Positions 17,297-25,152 of a DNA stretch of 64,000 nt are shown here, piece after piece (positions within the stretch are counted from its first letter, which is position 1; the number at the start of each line of letters is the position of its first letter). The notes beneath the pieces are model-generated. The model searched no databases and was not told where the DNA came from. It was given only the letters and a program-made list of their open reading frames with translations. Made by a program: the position numbers and the translations under genes. The stretch is from the NCBI RefSeq assembly GCF_003014655.1, contig NZ_PYAT01000002.1, positions 1 to 64,000 on the forward strand, given 5' to 3'. The DNA comes from Planomicrobium soli (GTDB lineage Bacteria > Bacillota > Bacilli > Bacillales_A > Planococcaceae).

Positions 17297-18568
17297 TTAT
17301 TGCACACGTGCAAATCCAAAACCAGATGCATAGTCGTCCCCTACTCCAGCTCCAGAGCCAGAACGAATGTCATATAATTTTGCACGTCTTTGCAATTCGC
17401 CGCGGATTGCTGTGTGGGAAGCAGTCGGGTTTGCCGCCCATACTTTTGCAGCCAGTCCAGCAGCGTGTGGCGATGCCATTGACGTACCGCTGATTGTAGC
17501 ATAACCACCATTATACCAAGTTGAGTAAACAGCTGCTCCAGGAGCTGAAATTTCAACATCACCCTTTTGGATAACAAAATCTCCTGCTGTTCTTCTATAG
17601 CCGCGGGAAGAGAAGTCAGCAACGCGGTGAGATCCGTTTTGGATTACGTTCTCAAGAGCTGCTACAGCCACTGCGTTTTGTAAAGCTCCGGGATAGCCGA
17701 TTGATCCTTCATAAGGGCCCGAGTTTCCTGCAGCCGCGATAATCAATACGCCTTTAGAATATGCATAGTTGACGGCATTCGTAATTAAGCTGCTTTCAAC
17801 CGAAGAGCCAAGTGACATATTGATGACCACTTTCGTGTTTAAAGCAGTAGCTTGGTCAGCTACATGGCGAATTGCGTATGCGATATCATCTGAAGCGCCA
17901 GAACCGTTATCGCCTAATACTTTATATGCCCATAGATCCGAGGCAGGTGCTACTCCGTAAACTCCTGTGCCTGTTGATCCGCCATTAGCCAAAGCCGATC
18001 CAGCTACATGTGTTCCATGCCCTTGGCGGTCGACACATGAACCATTCACAATACTGGATACGGTGGTGAAATCTTTGCACTGCTCAACATTATTCGCTAA
18101 ATCCGGGTGAGCAGTATTAACTCCGGTATCAAGCACCGCGATATTAATGCCCGCTCCTCCTGATGTTGTTGTCAACGTACTATTATTGTAGATGGCTTTG
18201 ATGCCCCACGGAGTCGACTGGGCAGCAGCCATAGTACTAAAAGCCGCTTCCGGTTTTGAAGAAGTTTCTTCTATTGTATATTCAGGCACTTTTTCCACAG
18301 TCAAATTTTTGTTTTTCTGCAAAGCTTTAAACTGGTTTTCATTCATCTCAGTTGTAAAACCCTCTTCAGCGAAATCCCATCTGACCCCATAACGCCCTTT
18401 TAACGTATCTTTTTCTTTTTTGCTATTCGCGTCGATCAGTACACGGAACTTCTCGTTGCCGTTTGTTTGTGAAGCTGTTCCTTCTCCGTTTGCGCTAGCG
18501 GCCATTCCTGGCACTAGCAGACTTGCTGTCAAAATGGCTGTAGTCAAAAATTTTCCCGATCTCTTCAT
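17297..18568 (-). CDS. Secreted subtilisin-like serine protease (S8)
   Basis: A 423-residue preproenzyme. Signal peptide about 1-26 (KRSGKFLTT...AASA), inhibitor-I9-like propeptide to about 115, mature enzyme from about AQSTPWGIK. The catalytic triad is Asp147 (VLDTGV), His184 (GHGTHVAG) and Ser363 (GTSMASPH). Cys164 and Cys178 can form one disulphide. The mature start and the two Cys recall the cold-active S41 and sphericase subtilisins of Bacillus/Lysinibacillus relatives. AAAGGAG precedes the ATG. Its direct neighbour is an NprR-like regulator, which in B. cereus lies next to and activates an extracellular protease gene. Confidence 0.95.
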   Translation of the reverse strand: MKRSGKFLTTAILTASLLVPGMAASANGEGTASQTNGNEKFRVLIDANSKKEKDTLKGRYGVRWDFAEEGFTTEMNENQFKALQKNKNLTVEKVPEYTIEETSSKPEAAFSTMAAAQSTPWGIKAIYNNSTLTTTSGGAGINIAVLDTGVNTAHPDLANNVEQCKDFTTVSSIVNGSCVDRQGHGTHVAGSALANGGSTGTGVYGVAPASDLWAYKVLGDNGSGASDDIAYAIRHVADQATALNTKVVINMSLGSSVESSLITNAVNYAYSKGVLIIAAAGNSGPYEGSIGYPGALQNAVAVAALENVIQNGSHRVADFSSRGYRRTAGDFVIQKGDVEISAPGAAVYSTWYNGGYATISGTSMASPHAAGLAAKVWAANPTASHTAIRGELQRRAKLYDIRSGSGAGVGDDYASGFGFARVQ

Positions 18569-18643
18569 CGTTCAATCTCCTTTTCCATTTCTGATTTTGG
18601 CGAAAAAGCGAAGCCCGGCGTCCCGTGTTTGCTTTCCCCACTT

Positions 18644-18672
18644 TTTATATCGAAGGGGGCCACAACTAAAAG
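18644..18672 (-). promoter_or_regulatory. Candidate subtilisin promoter with poor -35
   Basis: Minus-strand -10 TATAAA (18644-18649); at 17 bp upstream the -35 position reads CTTTTA, far from consensus. This would give an mRNA leader near 70 nt. A weak -35 fits dependence on an activator such as the TPR regulator, which is inference. Confidence 0.4.
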
Positions 18673-18791
18673 TTACCAGAAAAAACACTAACATGTAATT
18701 GGGAAAATTTTGTTGTAGTTTTATAGAAATGGATGATTTAGTAAATTAAACTTATGCCTATGGGCCTATCTTCTACTATTCATGCCATTCT

Positions 18792-18824
18792 AAAAACCAT
18801 CCTCTTTATAAAAGGATGGTTTTT
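18792..18824 (-). terminator. Terminator of the peptidase operon
   Basis: AAAAACCATCCT / AGGATGGTTTTT with T-run on both strands. It ends the long operon after the M28 gene and insulates the subtilisin promoter. Confidence 0.9.
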
Positions 18825-18877
18825 GGGTTCCTTGAGATGGTTAACCTCTAACTTGAGTAATATCCGAATAAAGATTT

Positions 18878-20608
18878 TTAATACCGGATTAACGTTTCAG
18901 TTGTCCGGATAGCTTGCAGCAACTGGTATTCCACTTTATTTAGACGCCGCTTTAAATGGGTTTGCCATTCTTTTTCTTCGTCACTTCCAGGAGGGGCGGC
19001 CGCAAGTGCTGAAATTTCTTTTAATAACGGCAGAGGTGGTTGATTCATCGCTAGATCATGGTCATGGATGTCTCCATTCACATAATTTAATGGAATCAAA
19101 TAATGGGACAATTCAAGCAAACGACTATTAATTTCTTTCGCCTGCGGTTCTGTCCATTCTTGTTCCACTATAATTTTCTCGACCTTGTCGGCCATCTCTT
19201 CCAGCCGATTGATTCGTTCGAGAGCCACGTTTAAATCCAACCGATCCCCTGCAAGTTCTGCATATCCCGTTAAGGCCTGTTTTAATTCTCTAATCCCAGC
19301 TGTTTGGTTCAGCGGCAAAATTTTTCTTGTGCAGGCATCGTATAGCACAGCTGCGTAAATTTGGCAGTCCCGTTTCAAGTTGTCCTTATCCAGTTTATCC
19401 AGTGTATCCTCTGTAGTATGCCACCACCAGCCAAAGCCGCCCGATTTGATCCCGCCAAATAATTTCACTAAGGTTTTAGAAGCTAAACTATCATCAAGGG
19501 GCTGTTCAGACAACCCCATGAAAAGCGCTGGCACTCCGGGTCCCCAAAAAGACTGGTCTCCTCCCCGTCCAAATCTTTTGCCAATAAATTTTTCGCCCGT
19601 CAACGCCTCGACAAACGAGCCGCCGAAGTCTTTTGTTTCAGCCATGCAATTGCTTTCGCCTAGTATTGTGGCCCCTTTGCCTCCAACCGAGTCGATATAA
19701 ACGTGAAGCGTGCAATTTTCGTGCAAGTCTTCCCAATGAGTATCACAATAATAAGTGGAACCCGCATAACGTCCGTGCGAGTGCCCGGACCAGAAAGCGA
19801 TGCGCAAGCTTCTGCTTAAAGGGATTTCCTGTTCTTGGATAACTCGTGCAACTTCGAGCATAGTGGCATTTGCTCCTCCATTGTCCATCGCCCCGTAATG
19901 CCAGGAGTCAATATGGCCGCTGAACAAGACAAACTTTTCGGGTTCATTTAAGCCTTTTATTTCAGCGACTAATGTGGGGATTTTTCGCCAGCCGGTATCC
20001 ACTATTGTCTTAAGCCAGACAAAAAGGCTGTCACTTTGTTCAAGCCTCTCCTTAATCAGGCCTCCTTCTTTTTGTGCAATTGATAAAACCGGGATAAAGG
20101 GAAATTGTTTTTTCTTCTCAGGTGTCGGATTTCCCCACACCCGCGATACCGTCATTTCGTGTGTTAAAGCTCCGTTGATAAAAATCGCACCGATCGCTCC
20201 GGCATTTTCCATCTGTTGCACCGCACTCGGCGTCGCAATGCCTTCAGTCAAGACGATTTTCCCATTCACATCCAATGGCCCATCCAGCTCTTTTATGTAA
20301 ACCAGTTGTCCTTCTACTCCCGCCTCCCCGGTAGAAACCGACATGGAATGCGTAATACAGGAAAAGCGTTCTCCAGCTATTTCCAAGTCCGCTTCCACCG
20401 GCAAACTGATGAAACCGTCATGAAAGTTTAATGTTGTTTCTAAACCTAATCTATCCAATACATCTTTAGCATATTTAAATGCCCGCAATTCTTCCTTGGA
20501 TCCGGATAGCCGGACTTCTTTCGTAAGTTGCGCAGTAAATTCCATCAACTGGTCTGCGGAAACCGCATCAATCAATTGCCCGTGTTCATGGTTTAATTCG
20601 GCATTCAC
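18878..20608 (-). CDS. M28-family peptidase with PA insert, atypical active site
   Basis: 576 residues, no signal peptide, so probably cytoplasmic. A PA-like insert is seen at about 85-200 and an M28 zinc-peptidase core at about 220-430 with SGHIDSWHYGAMDNGG (first His and Asp ligands), YIDSVGG and WWWHTTEDTLDKL (last His). Where M28 enzymes normally have the catalytic Glu-Glu (AEELGLLGS-like), this one reads AFWSGHSHGRYAGS, without a Glu. The C-terminal about 100 residues are helical. GTG start with AAAGGAG 8 nt upstream. It is last gene of a long hydrolase/transport operon. Activity on peptides is not assured. Confidence 0.82.
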   Translation of the reverse strand: MNAELNHEHGQLIDAVSADQLMEFTAQLTKEVRLSGSKEELRAFKYAKDVLDRLGLETTLNFHDGFISLPVEADLEIAGERFSCITHSMSVSTGEAGVEGQLVYIKELDGPLDVNGKIVLTEGIATPSAVQQMENAGAIGAIFINGALTHEMTVSRVWGNPTPEKKKQFPFIPVLSIAQKEGGLIKERLEQSDSLFVWLKTIVDTGWRKIPTLVAEIKGLNEPEKFVLFSGHIDSWHYGAMDNGGANATMLEVARVIQEQEIPLSRSLRIAFWSGHSHGRYAGSTYYCDTHWEDLHENCTLHVYIDSVGGKGATILGESNCMAETKDFGGSFVEALTGEKFIGKRFGRGGDQSFWGPGVPALFMGLSEQPLDDSLASKTLVKLFGGIKSGGFGWWWHTTEDTLDKLDKDNLKRDCQIYAAVLYDACTRKILPLNQTAGIRELKQALTGYAELAGDRLDLNVALERINRLEEMADKVEKIIVEQEWTEPQAKEINSRLLELSHYLIPLNYVNGDIHDHDLAMNQPPLPLLKEISALAAAPPGSDEEKEWQTHLKRRLNKVEYQLLQAIRTTETLIRY

Positions 20609-20628
20609 GTTAACCGCTCCTTTCTCTA

Positions 20629-20658
20629 AAAAACGGCCTTTTTAGGAAGGCCGTTTTT
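20629..20658 (-). terminator. Internal operon terminator before the M28 gene
   Basis: AAAAACGGCCTT / AAGGCCGTTTTT directly after the DUF885 gene. It would reduce expression of the M28 gene unless read through. Confidence 0.75.
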
Positions 20659-20662
20659 CTTA

Positions 20663-21931
20663 CTACAATACAAAATCTTCTTTTGCTTTTTTCTCCTGGT
20701 CAAACGGCCGGAATGGAGTTCCTGTCATTTTGCTGATGGCATCTATGAAAGTATTGGTTGTATGCGGCGTGTCGTAGAGCTGTTCGAAAAAGTCGGCCCG
20801 TTTTTCCTTGGCAATGGCATCATAGCCTTTGCCAACCATCCAGCGGCCATAATAATAAGCCGGATAGTATGTTTTTTGGATAGGATCCGAGAAAAAGCGA
20901 TAGCAATTGTTTGCTTCGACATCACCCAAATTGCCTTCTTTCTTCATGTACTCGACCGCTTCCGCTTTGTCGATCTCACCATCGTTGAACAAGAAACACG
21001 CATTAGTCTGCGCCATCCTTTGCATATCGATGAAATCGCGGGCAAGCTTGTATTGCTGTTTAGCACTGGAGAGAATGCCTTCCGTTTCTTCTTCGTCACG
21101 GTCCCATCCCAAAAAATGCAACGCGCTTTCAGGACCGCCTTCAAACAAAGCGTTTGTAGGACTGTTGATTAAATAGTAAGAAGCTTCTATTGGCAACTTC
21201 CCTTGCTGATACAAATAATCCCAACGGCAATAGAACGCCTGATGCCCTGGATAAGCTTCATGGGTCATAATTTGGGCCAGTACCGGTTCTGTCCACGGCC
21301 GGTCGATATTGAATGTTAAATTGCCTCGGTATTCTCCTGTGTATTTTGAATAGCCGCTCCAAAATACGCCCGTAATCGGTTTGATCCAATCAATACCGTC
21401 TTCTTCCGGTAATAAGATAACACGCTTTAATGTGCCTTCCTTACTTTTTTCCCTCATGGATTCTGCTACTGCAATAACCTGTTCTGGAGAGATTAACGTG
21501 TCTTCATGCCACTTGTCTGCTTTTTCTTTTAGCGATCCTTTATAACCTAAATTGGTGAGCCCTTCTTCGACTACATGCTTTTGTTTTCTCATCGTTTCTT
21601 CTGTAATCAAGGGTGTCGGCAATTCCTGGATGTTTTGGATGTATTCCGAATATGGCAACGCATCTCCTTGGAGGCTGCGGCAAAAATAGCGATAGGCGTT
21701 AACCATTGACCTCAAATAGCGACCCGGATGGCCTTCTAATCCTTGAATCTGGCGCTCTACTTCCTCAATTTTCCGCCCTATGTGATCCAAACTCGAAAGA
21801 GACGGTTTAATGTGGCTATAGCTTGCTGTAGCCACCTCCTGTCTATGCAGCTTCTGCGCTTGTTCGTTCAAACTAAGCACGATATCAACAATCGCATCTC
21901 CAATTGGTTCAGAAGTCCAACGCAATACCAT
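20663..21931 (-). CDS. DUF885-type metallopeptidase
   Basis: 422 residues from the ATG at 21931 (MVLRWTSEPIG), which has GGGGGAT upstream; the longer frame reaches into the creatininase gene. The predicted metal site is MTHEAYPGHQAFYCRW (about 230), the HExxPGH signature of the DUF885 family, with FEGGPESALHF further on. DUF885 proteins are related to carboxypeptidase-like zinc enzymes; the substrate here is unknown. It starts 4 bp after the creatininase stop, so the two are probably coupled. Confidence 0.8.
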   Translation of the reverse strand: MVLRWTSEPIGDAIVDIVLSLNEQAQKLHRQEVATASYSHIKPSLSSLDHIGRKIEEVERQIQGLEGHPGRYLRSMVNAYRYFCRSLQGDALPYSEYIQNIQELPTPLITEETMRKQKHVVEEGLTNLGYKGSLKEKADKWHEDTLISPEQVIAVAESMREKSKEGTLKRVILLPEEDGIDWIKPITGVFWSGYSKYTGEYRGNLTFNIDRPWTEPVLAQIMTHEAYPGHQAFYCRWDYLYQQGKLPIEASYYLINSPTNALFEGGPESALHFLGWDRDEEETEGILSSAKQQYKLARDFIDMQRMAQTNACFLFNDGEIDKAEAVEYMKKEGNLGDVEANNCYRFFSDPIQKTYYPAYYYGRWMVGKGYDAIAKEKRADFFEQLYDTPHTTNTFIDAISKMTGTPFRPFDQEKKAKEDFVL

Positions 21932-21935
21932 CTGT

Positions 21936-22661
21936 TCATCCCCCTTGTTTTCGCTCAAGTTCCCACAACTTCTTAATATCTTGGACAATCAATTTCATCA
22001 TCATTTCGTATAATTGTTCGCCTTTTTGGGCGGTAGCAGCTTCTGCATTGCCAGAGAACGCTTCCGGGTAAAGCGTCTTGCCCCCGTTTTTAAAGCGAAA
22101 CCGCTTCGGCAATGGAATCGTATGGCTGCCTACACCCTTTGTATAGGCATAGTTTTCATTGATAGCTAAGACTAAAGCAGTTTCGTCTTCTCCTGCATGG
22201 CCCGGATCCGGCGTAATCTGTTTAATGTCTTCCCGGTAATCCAAATACCAATTGATGGTCAGTGTCCGAACGTTCAAATCCGCCAGTTTTTCCGTCACGA
22301 TGTCCAAACTTGAAATATTTCCCCCGTGTCCATTGAACAAAATGATATTAGTAAAGCCATTATTTGAAAATCCTCTGCAAATATCCATAACATAGTTGGA
22401 GAAAGCCTCTGCAGATACATCAATTGTCCCCGCAAAGGCCGCAAGCCCCCAGGAATGGCCATATGTTACTTCCGGTGCCATCAGAATTTTATCGCCGAGC
22501 GCCTCTTCCAGCCGCCGGACAAATTCCCGGGGAATAAGCACGTCGGTGCCGAGCGCGCAATGCGGACCATGAGCTTCGATCATGCCAATCGGCACCAGCA
22601 CGGTATTGGAAGTTTCTTGAAACTCCTTAAACTGACTCAAGTTCATCGTCATCATATCCAT
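21936..22661 (-). CDS. Creatininase-family amidohydrolase
   Basis: 241 residues. The metal-binding motifs of the family are in order: PIGMIEAHGPHCALGTD (about 24-40), LFNGHGGNISSL (about 110) and DPGHAGEDETALVLA (about 160-175). The family includes creatininase, formamide hydrolases and mycofactocin MftE, all opening amide bonds with a dinuclear metal site. GGAGGAG precedes the ATG with a rather long spacer. It sits between an amidase and a DUF885 peptidase in a catabolic operon; creatinine as substrate is possible but not supported by any creatinase or sarcosine gene nearby. Confidence 0.88.
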   Translation of the reverse strand: MDMMTMNLSQFKEFQETSNTVLVPIGMIEAHGPHCALGTDVLIPREFVRRLEEALGDKILMAPEVTYGHSWGLAAFAGTIDVSAEAFSNYVMDICRGFSNNGFTNIILFNGHGGNISSLDIVTEKLADLNVRTLTINWYLDYREDIKQITPDPGHAGEDETALVLAINENYAYTKGVGSHTIPLPKRFRFKNGGKTLYPEAFSGNAEAATAQKGEQLYEMMMKLIVQDIKKLWELERKQGG

Positions 22662-22684
22662 ACTGTTTGCATTCTCCTCCTGTG

Positions 22685-24082
22685 CTACTCGTTCTGTTCC
22701 TGCAATCCAACAAGAATGAGCGGCAATGTTTTCTCTTGCATCTTTTCCAGCTGATATGCGGTCTGCAAGAGTTCCATATCACCAAAATGCGGACCGACCA
22801 ACTGCATACCGACCGGCAAACCGTCACGGGTAAAGCCCATATTCAATGAGACAGCGGGATGGCCAGAAATATTGAATGGTCCAGTAAACATCATTTCATC
22901 CATTTCTTCACTGCCGATTTCCGGGTCTTCCGCCGGCGCTGGAAAAGCGACGGTCGGAGTTAGAATCACATCGACTTCTTCAAATAAAGTCGAGACGGCA
23001 TCGGTATATCGCCGTAAATCTTTTAAACCTTCCAGGTAGTCGACCGCTTTTTGCTTCATGCCTGCTTCTATTTGCCGGTACGTCATTTCTGCATAATCGT
23101 CTTTTCGATGGATCCATTTCCGGTGTATGTGCGCCGCTTCCGGCAATAGGACCTTTAAAACGATTTCTTCCGTTCGGTTCCAATCCTGCACTTCAAACTC
23201 CACGAGCTCCCAACCAAGCGACCGCATAGCGTTTAAAGTCTGCTCATAAACCTTCTGGACATCCGGCTCAAGGCTTGTCAGTCGATTGTCCGGCAATACG
23301 CCGACCCGCTTTGGCTGACTTTGTTCGAAACGGTCCATGTCGAAAGCAGTAATGTTGCCAGACTTTGAATGGGGATCTTTCGAGTCGTATCCAGCAATCG
23401 TATCTAGCACAATTGCTGCATCTTTCACGTTCCGTGTAATCGGGCCTGCATGATCAAGCGACCATGACAATGGAAAAACACCATAGGTGCTGACTAAGCC
23501 GCGTGTCGGCTTTAAGCCGACAGCTCCGCAATAAGAGGCCGGAATACGGATTGAACCGCCAGTATCGCTTCCGAGTGAAAAGTAACCAATACCGCTCGCA
23601 ACGGCTGCAACTGAACCACTCGAAGAACCGCCGGATGTTTTGGTAATATCCCACGGATTGTTTGTTTGGCCGTAGTCCGGATGCACAACTCCGTATGCAA
23701 ATTCCAACATATTGTTTTTCCCGATTAAAATGGCCCCATTATGGAAAAGTTTGCTCAGCACGGTTGCCGAATAACCCGGCATAAAATCTTTCATAATCCG
23801 AGATGCACAGGTAGTCAACGAATCTTTTTTATAAAACAAATCCTTGGCCGCATAAGGAATGCCTTCTAGTAAGTGAAGAGATTCATTTTGCAAAAACCGC
23901 TTTTCCGATTGACGTGCCCGTGATAAAGCTGCTTCTTCCATGATCGTAATAAACGCGTTAAGCTGTGGCTCCAATTTCTGAAGCCGCTCAAAAGTTTTTG
24001 TCGCCACTTCCACTGGGGAAGCTTCTTTTTTTCTATAAAGAGCTGCAACTTCCAAAAGTGATAAATCCAGCAAAGAAACCAT
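22685..24082 (-). CDS. Amidase signature (AS) family amidase
   Basis: 465 residues. The Ser-cisSer-Lys triad is visible: Lys in YAAKDLFYKK (about 73), the KTSGGSSSGSVAAVASG glycine/serine stretch (about 140-156), and GSDTGGSIRIPA holding the nucleophile. The start is the ATG at 24082 (MVSLLDLSL), 4 bp after the preceding stop. It is not gatA: the gatC and gatB partners are absent and the context is catabolic. It probably cleaves an amide produced or imported by the same operon. Confidence 0.9.
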   Translation of the reverse strand: MVSLLDLSLLEVAALYRKKEASPVEVATKTFERLQKLEPQLNAFITIMEEAALSRARQSEKRFLQNESLHLLEGIPYAAKDLFYKKDSLTTCASRIMKDFMPGYSATVLSKLFHNGAILIGKNNMLEFAYGVVHPDYGQTNNPWDITKTSGGSSSGSVAAVASGIGYFSLGSDTGGSIRIPASYCGAVGLKPTRGLVSTYGVFPLSWSLDHAGPITRNVKDAAIVLDTIAGYDSKDPHSKSGNITAFDMDRFEQSQPKRVGVLPDNRLTSLEPDVQKVYEQTLNAMRSLGWELVEFEVQDWNRTEEIVLKVLLPEAAHIHRKWIHRKDDYAEMTYRQIEAGMKQKAVDYLEGLKDLRRYTDAVSTLFEEVDVILTPTVAFPAPAEDPEIGSEEMDEMMFTGPFNISGHPAVSLNMGFTRDGLPVGMQLVGPHFGDMELLQTAYQLEKMQEKTLPLILVGLQEQNE

Positions 24083-24086
24083 TGCC

Positions 24087-25037
24087 TTATGCCCCCACTG
24101 CAAGTAACGGATCGTTATCATTTATGGCAAGCGAACTGACCAAAAAGAGAACTACGCCTTCCGTATCGGAGACGATTTCTTTTACCGTTTCGCCAAACTC
24201 ATTTGTCAGTTTCCCCAAAATCTGCCCTTTTTTCACCGCATCTCCAATCAATACAGCCGGATACCACAGTCCTTTAAAATCCGACCGGTACCAATCAAAC
24301 ACAGAAATATAATTTGAATCGCTCCTTCTCACTTCTCCTTCTAAAACGCCCAGCGAGACCAAAATATTTTTCACTCCGTTTTGCAGAAGCACCGAGTCCT
24401 CTTCACTTAAAATCCCTTGTTGGCCAGCTTCAGCGATTATGGCCGGAATGCCTTGTTCCGCCGCACACCCATATGTAGAACCAGGCACTTGCCCACTGCT
24501 GCCTATAACGTACTCAATATCAAATAGCGAAGCCATTTCTTTAGATGCTGCTAAAATTTTTTCATTTTTAGTGACATGGTAAATGGAAAAAGGCACGAGC
24601 GCTTCAATCATATCCCCGCCATGCAAATCAACGATATAATCCACTTTCTTGAAAACAAGCTCATTGAGCCAATAAGCAAGCCGTTCTGCATCGGTTCCGT
24701 CTTGATTTCCCGGAAACATACGATTCAGATTTTTGTTGTCCCTCGGGTGCACATAAATGCTTCGCGCATAAAAAGAGGCTGGATTGGCTATCGGCAAAAC
24801 AATAACTTTTCCTTTCACGTAAGCAGGCTCAAGTGAAGTCCCTACTTTCTGTGCAGCGTCGATCGATGTATATTCACAGCCATGGATTCCGCCTAACACC
24901 AGCACTCTCGGTCCTTCTTCCGAACCGTTGATCATAAAAGCCGGCAATTTTTCTTCTATTGACGGAAGTGTTAAATAACCCTTTATTTTTTCGCCAGAGG
25001 CAGCCCCTAAAGATCCGATTTCCCATCTAGTGTTCAT
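24087..25037 (-). CDS. AstE/AspA-family (M14) zinc deacylase
   Basis: 316 residues from the ATG at 25037, with AAGGGGTG upstream. The succinylglutamate desuccinylase/aspartoacylase fold is shown by GGIHGCEYTSIDAA (zinc His and Glu, about 54-67), VHPRDNKNLNRMFPG (about 95-110) and YIVDLHGGDMIE (zinc His, about 138). The C-terminal about 80 residues resemble a biotinyl/lipoyl-like barrel, as in this subgroup. It probably removes an acyl group from an amino compound; which one is unknown. Confidence 0.85.
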   Translation of the reverse strand: MNTRWEIGSLGAASGEKIKGYLTLPSIEEKLPAFMINGSEEGPRVLVLGGIHGCEYTSIDAAQKVGTSLEPAYVKGKVIVLPIANPASFYARSIYVHPRDNKNLNRMFPGNQDGTDAERLAYWLNELVFKKVDYIVDLHGGDMIEALVPFSIYHVTKNEKILAASKEMASLFDIEYVIGSSGQVPGSTYGCAAEQGIPAIIAEAGQQGILSEEDSVLLQNGVKNILVSLGVLEGEVRRSDSNYISVFDWYRSDFKGLWYPAVLIGDAVKKGQILGKLTNEFGETVKEIVSDTEGVVLFLVSSLAINDNDPLLAVGA

Positions 25038-25107
25038 CCGTTTCACCCCTTCATCTCTCTTGCCTTTGGGAAGTATTGCCGGTATTCCGCAAAACCGTTT
25101 CCTCTTT

Positions 25108-25145
25108 CCCCTTAAAAAGGGGCGCGGCTGTTAAAACAGCCGCTC
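25108..25145 (-). terminator. Internal terminator after the binding-protein gene
   Basis: Minus-strand stem GCGGCTG / CAGCCGC followed by GCCCCTTTTT, with a second small stem CCCCTT/AAGGGG. It may reduce transcription from the transporter genes into the hydrolase genes. Confidence 0.7.
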
Positions 25146-25152
25146 CCACACA

